This document shows, piece after piece, positions 34,593-43,401 of a DNA stretch of 64,000 bases. Both the position numbers and the translations under genes were made by a program. The DNA comes from an uncultured Flavobacteriaceae bacterium (GTDB lineage Bacteria; Bacteroidota; Bacteroidia; Flavobacteriales; Flavobacteriaceae). The stretch's first letter is position 1, and every line of letters starts with the position of its first letter. The notes beneath the pieces were generated by a model. The model ran no database searches. It was not told where the DNA came from and saw nothing but the letters and a program-made list of their open reading frames with translations. The stretch lies in the NCBI GenBank assembly GCA_905381055.1, contig CAJPUR010000001.1, forward strand, positions 62,001-126,000. The letters are read 5' to 3'.

Positions 34593-35561
34593 ATGAAAGT
34601 TAGAAATTTAATTGCAGTATTTATTATAAATATGAACTTTACAATTAGTCAAGATTCTTTTGTTTCATATAATGAAAACATTAATGGTACAGAATACTCA
34701 TTTAAAATGATTCCAGTAAATGGAGGTATATTTCAAATGGGAAGTCTAAAAAATGAAGTTGGAAGATTTATTGATGAAGGGCCAGTCAACAGAGTTGAAG
34801 TTTCTTCTTTTTGGATTGGAGCCTATGAAGTGACATGGGAATTATATGAACTTTTTGTTCAAAGATCAATTGATGACATTGTAAATAATAATAAATCTGA
34901 TGAAATTTCAATTGATGTTGATGCTATAAGTGGAGCCACTACTCCTTATACTGATATGACTTTTGGAATGGGTTCAGAGGGGTTTCCTGCAATATGCATG
35001 ACACAATTGGCAGCATCTAAGTTTTGTGAATGGTTGTCAGCAATTACAGGGAATTATTATAGACTTCCGACTGAAGCTGAATGGGAATATGCATGTAAGG
35101 CAGGCACTAATTCAAAATTTTCATTTGGAGATGATGTAGGTTTGTTAAATGAATATGCATGGTTTTCTGAAAATAGTGGAGAAAAATATCAAAAAGTTGG
35201 TACAAAAAAACCTAATCCCTGGGGAATTTATGATATGCATGGTAATGTTTCTGAATGGACTCTAGATCAATATATACCAGCGGCATATTTTAAGAGAAAA
35301 GGAGTTTCAAAAGATCCTCATGAAATAGCTGTTAAAGAATACCCAAGAGTTGTTAGAGGGGGATCATGGATAGATAATCCTGATAAATTAAGGTCGTCTG
35401 CAAGGACTGCCTCTAATTCAAAATGGAAAAAAAGGGACCCACAAATTCCAAAAAGCTTATGGTGGCACACTGATGCACCATTTGTTGGTTTTAGAATTGT
35501 AAGGCCCAAAGAATTGCCCAGTGAAGAAGAAAGAAAAAAATATTGGATCAATCCATCTTAA
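34593..35561 (+). CDS. FGE-sulfatase-fold protein lacking catalytic cysteines
   Basis: Exported 322-residue protein with a C-type lectin-like FGE/SUMF1 domain: MIPVNGGIFQMGS, FWIGAYEVTWELYELF, YRLPTEAEWEYACKAGT, WGIYDMHGNVSEWT, VVRGGSW and GFRIVRP. In true formylglycine-generating enzymes, two cysteines follow RGGS; here the text is RGGSWIDNPDKLRSSART, so they are absent. It is therefore unlikely to activate the sulfatases at 15-18 kb and may bind a ligand or serve another catalytic role. It precedes a Gfo/Idh/MocA gene by 17 bases, in an apparent operon. Confidence 0.85.
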   Translation: MKVRNLIAVFIINMNFTISQDSFVSYNENINGTEYSFKMIPVNGGIFQMGSLKNEVGRFIDEGPVNRVEVSSFWIGAYEVTWELYELFVQRSIDDIVNNNKSDEISIDVDAISGATTPYTDMTFGMGSEGFPAICMTQLAASKFCEWLSAITGNYYRLPTEAEWEYACKAGTNSKFSFGDDVGLLNEYAWFSENSGEKYQKVGTKKPNPWGIYDMHGNVSEWTLDQYIPAAYFKRKGVSKDPHEIAVKEYPRVVRGGSWIDNPDKLRSSARTASNSKWKKRDPQIPKSLWWHTDAPFVGFRIVRPKELPSEEERKKYWINPS

Positions 35562-35578
35562 ATTAAAAATAAAATAAA

Positions 35579-36928
35579 ATGAAAGAAAATAAATCAAATA
35601 AAATTAAAGATTTCTCAAGAAGAAGCTTTATTAAAAAATCTGCTTTAATTACTGGAGGAGCCATAAGTATTCCTTTATCAGTTGAAGCAATGGCAAATGT
35701 AAATAATGAAAGAAAATTAAAAATTGGAGTTATTGGATGTGGAGGAAGAGGAGCAGGTGCAACTGTTCAGGCTCTTAAAGCTGATCCAAATACTGAATTG
35801 GTAGCCATGGGTGACGCTTTTATGGACAGACTTGAGAATACTTTAAAGAGTGTTAAAAAAGCAATGGAAAATTATAACCCGAAATCTTTAAAAAGAATAA
35901 GAATTAAGGATTCAAATAAATTTGTAGGTTTTGATGCATATAAAAGTGTAATAGATAAAGTTGATGTTGTTATCTTGGCAACACCACCTGGATTTAGACC
36001 TTATCATTTTGAATATGCTGTAAATGCTGGTAAGCATGTTTTTATGGAAAAACCGTTAGCTGTAGATGTTCCTGGCATTAATAAGGTTTTAGAGATGGCT
36101 AAGATAGCTAATGAAAAAAAATTAAATGTTGTGGTTGGTCTTCAGAGGCATTATCAAAATAAATATATTAATTTAAAGTCAAAAATTGATTCTGGAGAAA
36201 TTGGTAGAATTATTTCTGGTCAAGTTTACTGGAATAGCCCTGGTGTTTGGACTAGAAAAAGAGTTTCTGGGCAATCTGAGATGGAATATCAAATGAGAAA
36301 CTGGTATTATTTTAACTGGCTTTGTGGTGATCACATTTTAGAACAACATATTCATAATATTGATGTGGCTAATTGGTTTATTGGTGAGTATCCCACATCT
36401 GCACAAGGTATGGGGGGAAGACAGGTTAGAAATGGATTGGATCACGGAGAAATATTTGATCATCACTTTGTTGAATATACTTACCCTTCAGGTGCAGTTG
36501 TTGCAAGTCAGTGTAGACATCAAAAAGGTACTATGAGAAGAGTTGATGAATATTTTCAAGGAACAAAAGGTTCTTTAATTACGGGTAAAGCTGAAATTAA
36601 AAATGCAAATGGAGATTTATCATTTAAATATAAGGGTAAAGGTCTAAATGAGCCTGATCCATATCAATTTGAACATGATAGACTTTTTGCATCAATAAGA
36701 AACAATGAAGTGATTTCTGATACTGAAAATGGAGCTAAATCTACATTAACTGCAATTATGGGTAGGATGGCAACTTATTCAGGAAAGATTATAACATTAG
36801 ATGATGCTTTAAAATCTAAACAACAAATCATGCCTGAGTCAGTTTCTTGGTCAGATCAACCTCCAACTATTCCTGATTCTAATGGTAGGTATCCAATACC
36901 AACACCTGGAGTAACTAAAATTTTCTAA
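35579..36928 (+). CDS. Gfo/Idh/MocA oxidoreductase, Tat-exported
   Basis: NAD(P)-type oxidoreductase of 449 residues. A twin-arginine signal (FSRRSFIKKSALITGGA, about 12-28) shows export, followed by the Rossmann motif IGVIGCGGRGAG (about 48), AGKHVFMEKPLAVD (about 156) with the EKP motif, and an alpha/beta substrate domain with LCGDHILEQHIHNIDVANW. Exported family members with tightly held cofactor are thought to oxidise sugars, for example at C3. It is followed 2 bases later by a TIM-barrel protein gene with a matching export signal. Substrate unknown. Confidence 0.9.
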   Translation: MKENKSNKIKDFSRRSFIKKSALITGGAISIPLSVEAMANVNNERKLKIGVIGCGGRGAGATVQALKADPNTELVAMGDAFMDRLENTLKSVKKAMENYNPKSLKRIRIKDSNKFVGFDAYKSVIDKVDVVILATPPGFRPYHFEYAVNAGKHVFMEKPLAVDVPGINKVLEMAKIANEKKLNVVVGLQRHYQNKYINLKSKIDSGEIGRIISGQVYWNSPGVWTRKRVSGQSEMEYQMRNWYYFNWLCGDHILEQHIHNIDVANWFIGEYPTSAQGMGGRQVRNGLDHGEIFDHHFVEYTYPSGAVVASQCRHQKGTMRRVDEYFQGTKGSLITGKAEIKNANGDLSFKYKGKGLNEPDPYQFEHDRLFASIRNNEVISDTENGAKSTLTAIMGRMATYSGKIITLDDALKSKQQIMPESVSWSDQPPTIPDSNGRYPIPTPGVTKIF

Positions 36929-36930
36929 AG

Positions 36931-37842
36931 ATGAATAGAAGGTCATTTATAAATGGTTTATCTGCAGTTGTAACTGCGGTTCCAATGGCTAATTTATTTT
37001 CAATGAACTCAGGTAAAAATGAAAGTTATAATTACAAATTAAATTATGCTCCGCATCTTGGAATGTTTAAAAATCATGCAGGTTCTGATCCAATTGATCA
37101 GTTAAATTTTATTGCTGATCTGGGTTTCACTGCTTTTGAAGATAATAATATGCGGAAAAGATCAGTTTCTTTACAAAATAAAATGGCATCAGTGATGAAA
37201 AAAAGGAATTTAGTTATGGGGGTATTTGTAGCACATGAAATTTATTGGAATAAACCTACTCTAACATCAGGAGAAAAGGAATATGTAGATAAATTTTTAT
37301 CTGAAATAACTAATTCAGTTGACGTTGCTAAACGTGTTAATGCTAAATGGATTACGGTTGTTCCTGGATTTGTTGACTTGAGAATTAATCATAGTTATCA
37401 AACTGCTAATGTTATAGAAACTTTAAAAAAAGCATCTGAAATACTAGAACCACATGGTATAGTAATGGTTTTAGAACCCTTAAATTTTAGAAATCATCCT
37501 GGACTTTTCTTAACGGAGAGTCCCCAAGCTTATTCAATTTGTAAATCTATCAATTCTCCTTCATGTAAAATTTTATTTGATATTTATCATCAACAAATAC
37601 AAGAAGGGAATATCATTCCAAATATTGAAAAATGTTGGGATGAAATTGGTTATTTTCAAATAGGTGATAATCCAGGAAGGAATGAACCAACTACTGGTGA
37701 AATCAATTATAAGAATATTTTTAAATTTATAAAAGAAAAAGGGTTTACAGGAGTTTTAGGAATGGAACATGGAAATTCTATTAAAGGAAAAGAAGGGGAA
37801 TTAGCTTTAATAAAAGCTTATCAAAGTGTTGATGATTTTTAA
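36931..37842 (+). CDS. Exported TIM-barrel isomerase (hydroxypyruvate isomerase-like)
   Basis: Xylose isomerase-like TIM barrel of 303 residues with a Tat-like leader (MNRRSFINGLSAVVTAVPM). Motifs GFTAFEDNNMRKR, KWITVVPGF, VMVLEPLNF and ILFDIYHQQIQEGN, FQIGDNPGRNEPTTGEINY match the hydroxypyruvate isomerase branch; the Glu, Asp, His and Glu metal ligands of the fold seem to be kept. Gene order (2 bases behind an exported Gfo/Idh/MocA gene) suggests it acts on the oxidised sugar. It ends convergently with the next gene, overlapping by 4 bases. Confidence 0.85.
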   Translation: MNRRSFINGLSAVVTAVPMANLFSMNSGKNESYNYKLNYAPHLGMFKNHAGSDPIDQLNFIADLGFTAFEDNNMRKRSVSLQNKMASVMKKRNLVMGVFVAHEIYWNKPTLTSGEKEYVDKFLSEITNSVDVAKRVNAKWITVVPGFVDLRINHSYQTANVIETLKKASEILEPHGIVMVLEPLNFRNHPGLFLTESPQAYSICKSINSPSCKILFDIYHQQIQEGNIIPNIEKCWDEIGYFQIGDNPGRNEPTTGEINYKNIFKFIKEKGFTGVLGMEHGNSIKGKEGELALIKAYQSVDDF

Positions 37843-38801
37843 AGTCTTCTAGAAATTTCTAATCCTTTTTTACAGTACTCGACACATTTTCCTACTTCTC
37901 TAACAGGATTTGATCTTTTTGAATAAACATATTCTAATTCTATTGATAAAGGAATGTTATATCCTTTTTTTTCAATGAGCTCTACTATTTCAAGAATTGG
38001 TGTGTCTCCTTGACCAAATGGTTTGTTATATGCTCCATTCTGAGGAGTTTGTCTGTCTTTAACGTGAAAACTTGAAATTCTAGAATGATTTTTTCTTATA
38101 AATCTAAGCAAAGAGCTTGATGTATTCCCTCTTCCTCTAGCTATATAATGACCTATATCAAGGTTAATTGAATTAAATTGAGATTGATCCAAAACTTTAT
38201 CCCACAAGTCATCCTTACCTTGAGTATGATTATGATATCCTATGTATATATTATTTTTCTCTCCTAAATCACCAAGTCTTTTTGTATGAGCATCGTATTT
38301 TTTTACATCATCAATTTTATATTGAACACCATCTCTTATTTCAAGAGTAACAGAGTTTGCTCCTAAAATACTAGCTGCCTTAAGAGTCATATCAATTTCT
38401 TTATCAGTGGCATTTAAATCAGAAATTATTGAGGGTTTATATGCATAAACAGAAATTCCAGCAGTATCAAGAATTTCCCTTACTTTTTTAAATCCATCTA
38501 ATGGTATATTTTCAATCCATTCTTTTCGTTTTGATTTGGATCTGGGCATACCTAAAAAACTTTCAACATTACCTGCCATTAGCTCCACAGCATTAATACC
38601 AGAATCCAAACAGTAACCAATAATGCTGTATAAGTGACTTGGTAGTGATCTGTAAGAGTATGTTATTGTACCTATTGTTACTTTAGAATCAGAATTTAAA
38701 TTATTCTTTTTAAATGTGGAACTGAATCCAATTTTTGGAATTAAAGAACCTGTCGAAATTAATACCGCTGAAGTTAAAAAGTTTCTTCTATTTGATTTCA
38801 T
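37839..38801 (-). CDS. Exported sugar phosphate isomerase/epimerase-like TIM barrel
   Basis: A second xylose isomerase-like protein, 320 residues, not closely similar to its neighbour. It has a Tat-type leader (SNRRNFLTSAVLISTGSL). Landmarks are GTITYSYRSLP, GINAVELMAGNVESFLG, VTLEIRDGVQYK, IYIGYHNHTQG, SINLDIGHYIARG and ISSFHVKDRQTP, carrying the usual His, Asp and His metal residues. Exported members have been linked to 3-keto sugar conversion, but this is inference. It follows an esterase gene on the same strand by 6 bases. Confidence 0.85.
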   Translation of the reverse strand: MKSNRRNFLTSAVLISTGSLIPKIGFSSTFKKNNLNSDSKVTIGTITYSYRSLPSHLYSIIGYCLDSGINAVELMAGNVESFLGMPRSKSKRKEWIENIPLDGFKKVREILDTAGISVYAYKPSIISDLNATDKEIDMTLKAASILGANSVTLEIRDGVQYKIDDVKKYDAHTKRLGDLGEKNNIYIGYHNHTQGKDDLWDKVLDQSQFNSINLDIGHYIARGRGNTSSSLLRFIRKNHSRISSFHVKDRQTPQNGAYNKPFGQGDTPILEIVELIEKKGYNIPLSIELEYVYSKRSNPVREVGKCVEYCKKGLEISRRL

Positions 38802-38807
38802 TTTAGT

Positions 38808-39644
38808 TTAGTTTTTATTATTAAATATAATCCATTGTATCATATTTTCCAACCATGAGTCAATTGGAAAGCCTTTTTTAATAGTTCCAAACCCATGTCC
38901 ACCCTCTGAAAACATATGAATTTCTGCACTAAATTTATATTTAATCCAATCAAGGTATAAGTCAACTGATTTACTGGCAATATCTAGTGGATCATTATTT
39001 GCACAGACAATAAAAAGGGGAGGGCCATAGTCAGGGGGGATTTGTTTATCAACTCTATACATGTAAGGATAAATTGGTGCAATAAAATTAGGTTTATTTT
39101 TAGGATTTGATTTGTAAGTTGCTTCCATTGTAACAGCGCCTCCTGCAGAAAATCCCATTAATCCAATTTTGTTAGGATCAATTCCATATTTAACCGAATT
39201 TTCTCTTAAATATTCAATTGCATTTAATGCGTCTTTATATGCATAACTTAGTTGTTTTTTTTGCAAATAGTTATTTTTATCCTCTGAATTTTTATTGATT
39301 GATGGAACCAATCTATATTTTAAAACAAAAGCAGAAATACCATTTTTGTTCAATTCATCAGCAACCTTTATACCTTCATGATCCATTGCATTTATCCACA
39401 TTCCCCCACCTGGACAAATTACCACAGCTTTTTTAAGTGTCTTTGAATTTATATCGTTGTAAACTTTAAGAGTGGGTTCAGAAATATTAGAAACTCTAAC
39501 AATACCATCTTTGCCTTTACTGATCAATTCCTCTCCAATATAATCTAGACCATCATTGTTAAATGGTAGATAAATTGTCTCCTGGGACTTTGCAATTAAA
39601 GAGACTAATGTTAGCAGGATTAAGAAATGTTTGTTTTTAACCAT
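38808..39644 (-). CDS. Exported alpha/beta-hydrolase esterase
   Basis: Alpha/beta hydrolase of 278 residues with a Sec signal (about 1-20). The oxyanion segment VVICPGGGMW, nucleophile elbow LMGFSAGGAV (Ser about 167), the acid in NNDPLDIA and the His in EGGHGFGT form a full catalytic set. It resembles the acetyl esterase/xylan esterase (Axe-like) group that removes acyl groups from carbohydrate. It leads a two-gene unit with the TIM-barrel gene 6 bases downstream, which fits glycan processing in the periplasm. Confidence 0.85.
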   Translation of the reverse strand: MVKNKHFLILLTLVSLIAKSQETIYLPFNNDGLDYIGEELISKGKDGIVRVSNISEPTLKVYNDINSKTLKKAVVICPGGGMWINAMDHEGIKVADELNKNGISAFVLKYRLVPSINKNSEDKNNYLQKKQLSYAYKDALNAIEYLRENSVKYGIDPNKIGLMGFSAGGAVTMEATYKSNPKNKPNFIAPIYPYMYRVDKQIPPDYGPPLFIVCANNDPLDIASKSVDLYLDWIKYKFSAEIHMFSEGGHGFGTIKKGFPIDSWLENMIQWIIFNNKN

Positions 39645-39718
39645 AAATATCTAATATATATATTGTTTATTGACTTACAATAACATACATTTACTTTGAT
39701 TTAATATTTTACTAAAAT

Positions 39719-40927
39719 ATGGTTTTTTTCAAATACATTTTTAAAGCTATTAATTTATTTTACTTTTTAATAATTTTAATTTTGTTTCAAAAATGTATTG
39801 ATCCTACAGTTCCTGAATTTCAATTTGCTGAAGATTTGATCTTTATTGATGGATTTATAACTGACAAACCTAAAGGTTCTTATGTTTCTGTAAAAAAATC
39901 TAAACTTGAATTTGGAATATACAAAACATTTCCAATTGAAGGTTGTCAAGTCAGTTTTATAAACTCAATTACTGGTAAATCAGTTTTACTAAAAGAAATA
40001 GAAGGTGTTTATTTACCAGATGAGAATTTTAAAATTAATTCTGGTGAAAAATGGGAATTAAATATTGTTTTACCCAGTGGAAAAAATTACAAATCTTTTC
40101 CTGAAATTGCTCCTTTTAATGTTGAAGTTAATTCTGCCAAAGCAGTTTTTAAAAATAATGTTACAACTTTTACTACTCCATCTGGATCAGACCAAAGTAT
40201 ATCTGGTCATAAAATATTTGTAAATTTTGAAGATCCTTTAGATCAAGAAAACTATTATTTCCATCGTTTCAGAGTATATGAAGAAACAATAACTTGTTTA
40301 ACCTGTCCAAACGGTGTATACAGAAATGGTGAATGTTTGGTTTTAGATTTCCCCCCCTATCAAAGGTTTCAGTCTGCATATTATCTTGCTAATAGAGACT
40401 TTACTTATGGCTGTGATATTCCTTGCTGGGATATTGATTATAATGATCAAACCAAAATTTTTTCTGATGAATTCTCTAATGGACTAAATGTTGAATCTTA
40501 TGAAATTGGTAATGTTCCACTACTTTCTGTAAATCCCTTTTTTCTTACTGTACAACAATTTAATATTACTAAATCAGCTTACAACTATTTTAAAACTCTA
40601 AAAGATGTTTCTGAAAACTCATCAAGTTTAAACGCACCACTTCCAACAGCACTTGTTGGGAATTTATATAACCCAAATGATTTTAGTGAATTTGTCTTGG
40701 GGAGAATTACTGTAGCTAGTGAATCTAATATTTCTATTTTTCAAAATCGCACAGAATTTGGAGATCAGGCAGTAAGTAATAACTCTGCTTATGGTCGTCA
40801 GAGATTAGATCCTGAAATCTATGAAATGCCTTTACCTGAACCATTAACTTTTTTTGCACCTTGTCAAGAATCTAGATTCAGAACATCTATTGTGCCTGAA
40901 GGTTGGTATAACTTTAATCAGAATTAA
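39719..40927 (+). CDS. DUF4249 lipoprotein
   Basis: Lipoprotein of 402 residues with lipobox LILFQKC. The domain runs through VPEFQFAEDLIFIDGFITDK, an early beta sandwich, and a Cys-containing part (TCLTCPNG, YGCDIPCWDIDYN) to a C-terminus of PEGWYNFNQ. DUF4249 proteins in Bacteroidota are found beside TonB-dependent receptors, as here: the receptor ATG follows the stop codon with no gap. It probably works at the outer membrane as a partner of that receptor. Ligand unknown. Confidence 0.85.
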   Translation: MVFFKYIFKAINLFYFLIILILFQKCIDPTVPEFQFAEDLIFIDGFITDKPKGSYVSVKKSKLEFGIYKTFPIEGCQVSFINSITGKSVLLKEIEGVYLPDENFKINSGEKWELNIVLPSGKNYKSFPEIAPFNVEVNSAKAVFKNNVTTFTTPSGSDQSISGHKIFVNFEDPLDQENYYFHRFRVYEETITCLTCPNGVYRNGECLVLDFPPYQRFQSAYYLANRDFTYGCDIPCWDIDYNDQTKIFSDEFSNGLNVESYEIGNVPLLSVNPFFLTVQQFNITKSAYNYFKTLKDVSENSSSLNAPLPTALVGNLYNPNDFSEFVLGRITVASESNISIFQNRTEFGDQAVSNNSAYGRQRLDPEIYEMPLPEPLTFFAPCQESRFRTSIVPEGWYNFNQN

Positions 40928-43357
40928 ATGAAATATAGTTCTTTCAAATATCATTTTTTATTTTTAGTATTATTATGTTTTTCTTTCAGTTACTCTCAAA
41001 ATAATTCAACTTTACAAAATATCTATAAACTTCAAATTAATGTATCCAATTCCGAGGATAATATTCCATTAAGAGATGTAACTATTATTATTGATCAGAT
41101 TAATTCAGGAGGTATTACTGATAAAAATGGAAATTATTTTATTGAAATGTATGAGGGTGAATACGATTTAACCGTTTCATACCTTGGTTTTTCTGAAATA
41201 AAAAAATCTATTTATTTGAATAATGATTTAAAGTTAGAAATTCTGATGGAAGAATCTAAAGAAGAGCTTTCAGAAGTTATAGTTAATGCAATAAATTTAA
41301 ATGACAATGTTGAAAGCCCTCAAATGGGTGTTTTTAAACTAGCAACTAGAGATCTAATTAAAATACCTTCAGGACTTGGTGAATTTGACGTTTTAAGAGG
41401 TATGACTCTTCTAGCAGGTGTCAATAATGCCGGGGATGTCAGTAATGGAATATCTGTAAGAGGAGGTTCTTTGGATCAAAATTTAATGCTTTATGACCAA
41501 GCACCTGTCTTTAATCCAACTCATCTTTTTGGTCTTTTTTCAGTTTTTACTCCTGATGTGATTTCAGGAGTCGATATGTATCAAGCTAATATTCCCTCCA
41601 AGTTTGGTGGAAGAATGGCTTCAGTTCTAGATATTAAGGTGAAAAACCCATACACAGATAAACTTAAATTAGAGGGAGGAGTTGGACTAGTATCTAGTAG
41701 ATTAACAGTTACAACTCCAATTATAAAAGACAAACTATTAATGATAGCTGGTGGAAGAGCTGGTTTTACTGATTTTTTATTCCCTATGTTTTCTAAAAAG
41801 CTAGAAAATACTAAAGCTAATTTTATTGATAATACCATTAAATTATTGTATTTACCTTCTGAAAACGATCAAATTAGTTTCACACATTTTTATACTACGG
41901 ATTTTTATAAATTAGATTTAATTACAAACATTGAAAATATTAGTTCTTCTGATAATAGTTATGATTTTAGCACTTTTAATCAGACATTAAGTTGGATTCG
42001 AAGTATTTCTGAAAAGGCATTTATTAAAACAACTTTAGTAAATAGTAAATATAGTCCGAAAACATTGTTTAAAGAAAGTGAAGCCAATAATACAATCACT
42101 TTCCAATCTCAAATAAACTTCTCAAAAATCAATTCTGAGTACTCAAAAAAAGTTAATGAAAAATTAGACTATTACATTGGAATTCAAGCTAATAGATACA
42201 ATATTAATCCTGGTTCTCTAGATCCTGGAAATGGTAATAGTATAAACCCAGTTAATCTAAATAATGAAATTAGTTATGAATTATCAGGATATTCTAATTT
42301 TAATTTTAATCCTACGGAAAAAATATCATTATCCCTTGGGTTGAGATATACAAATTTTTACTTGAATGGTCCTTACACAGAAAATCAATATGATAATGAT
42401 GGTTTAATCATTAGCAATCAAGAGTATATTGATGGAGAAAAAGTTCAAAGTTATAGTGGAATAGAACCAAGATTAGGAGCTAGTTTAAAATTAAGCGATG
42501 ATAGCTCAATTAAAATTAGTTATGCTAAAATAAACCAGTACATTCAGAATATTTATAACACAACCACACCGCTTCCAACATCTAGATGGAAAACATCTGA
42601 TCCATTTATTTTACCTCAGTCAAATAACACTTATGGTTTAGGTTTATTTAAAAATTTAAACTCAAAATTTGAATTTTCTATTGAAGGATACTATAGATCA
42701 ACTCAAAATAATTTAACTTACAAGCCTGGTGCTGATTTTTTTCTCGAACAATATCTTGAAAATGATGTTATTCAAATTGATGGCAGAGCATATGGTATAG
42801 AATTTAGTCTTAGAAAACCTTCAGGTAGAATTAATGGTTGGATGAATTATACTTGGGCCAAAAGCCTTTTGAAATCGGATGGTAAAATAATTAGTGAAAC
42901 CATAAATAGTAACCAATGGTATGATTCTGAATTTGATAGACCTCATACATTTAATGGGACAATAAATTTTGAAACCGATAAGTTTAATACCTGGAGTTTT
43001 AATTTTACTGCTCAATCAGGAAGACCCTACACAGTTGCTAATGGAGTTTTTGAAATCAATGATAAATCAGTCCCAATTTTTTTAGAGAGAAATAATGCAA
43101 GGCTTCCATTTTATCATAGATTAGATTTTTCATGGAAAGTAGCATATAATAAAGATGACTACGATCGATGGAGAGGTGATTGGACTTTAACCATTTATAA
43201 TCTTTATGGGGCAAAAAATCCACTAAACCGCTACTATACCGAAAAAAATGGTTCTCAATTTGGAAATTTTTTTGGTAAAAGCCCTCTTGGATCATTTAAT
43301 TTATCAGTAGTTAATAGTGTATTTGTTTCAATTTCTTACAATTTTAAGTTTCAATAA
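40928..43357 (+). CDS. TonB-dependent receptor with CarboxypepD_reg domain
   Basis: Outer-membrane receptor of 809 residues. Signal peptide (about 1-23), a carboxypeptidase regulatory-like domain (about 30-118: IPLRDVTIIIDQ, GGITDKNGNYFIEM, VSYLGF), a plug (about 130-240: LRGMTLLAGVNNAGDVSNGI, SVRGGSLDQNLMLYD, ANIPSKFGGRMASVLD) and a 22-strand-type barrel to the end (SVFVSISYNFKFQ). Translation is coupled to the DUF4249 gene upstream. It is not of the SusC type with a SusD partner. Cargo is unknown. Confidence 0.93.
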   Translation: MKYSSFKYHFLFLVLLCFSFSYSQNNSTLQNIYKLQINVSNSEDNIPLRDVTIIIDQINSGGITDKNGNYFIEMYEGEYDLTVSYLGFSEIKKSIYLNNDLKLEILMEESKEELSEVIVNAINLNDNVESPQMGVFKLATRDLIKIPSGLGEFDVLRGMTLLAGVNNAGDVSNGISVRGGSLDQNLMLYDQAPVFNPTHLFGLFSVFTPDVISGVDMYQANIPSKFGGRMASVLDIKVKNPYTDKLKLEGGVGLVSSRLTVTTPIIKDKLLMIAGGRAGFTDFLFPMFSKKLENTKANFIDNTIKLLYLPSENDQISFTHFYTTDFYKLDLITNIENISSSDNSYDFSTFNQTLSWIRSISEKAFIKTTLVNSKYSPKTLFKESEANNTITFQSQINFSKINSEYSKKVNEKLDYYIGIQANRYNINPGSLDPGNGNSINPVNLNNEISYELSGYSNFNFNPTEKISLSLGLRYTNFYLNGPYTENQYDNDGLIISNQEYIDGEKVQSYSGIEPRLGASLKLSDDSSIKISYAKINQYIQNIYNTTTPLPTSRWKTSDPFILPQSNNTYGLGLFKNLNSKFEFSIEGYYRSTQNNLTYKPGADFFLEQYLENDVIQIDGRAYGIEFSLRKPSGRINGWMNYTWAKSLLKSDGKIISETINSNQWYDSEFDRPHTFNGTINFETDKFNTWSFNFTAQSGRPYTVANGVFEINDKSVPIFLERNNARLPFYHRLDFSWKVAYNKDDYDRWRGDWTLTIYNLYGAKNPLNRYYTEKNGSQFGNFFGKSPLGSFNLSVVNSVFVSISYNFKFQ

Positions 43358-43401
43358 TTTAAATTTATAAATTAAAAAATTTATAGATCGATTATTTTTA
43401 A

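Noticed and set aside
34593-35561. Calling this gene the sulfatase-activating enzyme
   Set aside because: The two catalytic cysteines after RGGS are missing, so the name would be misleading despite the FGE fold.
39661-39682. TATTGT-N10-ACAATA ahead of the DUF4249 gene as a regulatory site
   Set aside because: Six-base arms of AT-rich sequence are expected by chance; no further symmetry or -7 box supports it.
40928-43357. Calling the receptor pair SusC/SusD
   Set aside because: The partner upstream is a DUF4249 protein, and the receptor lacks SusC features; no SusD-like protein is present.
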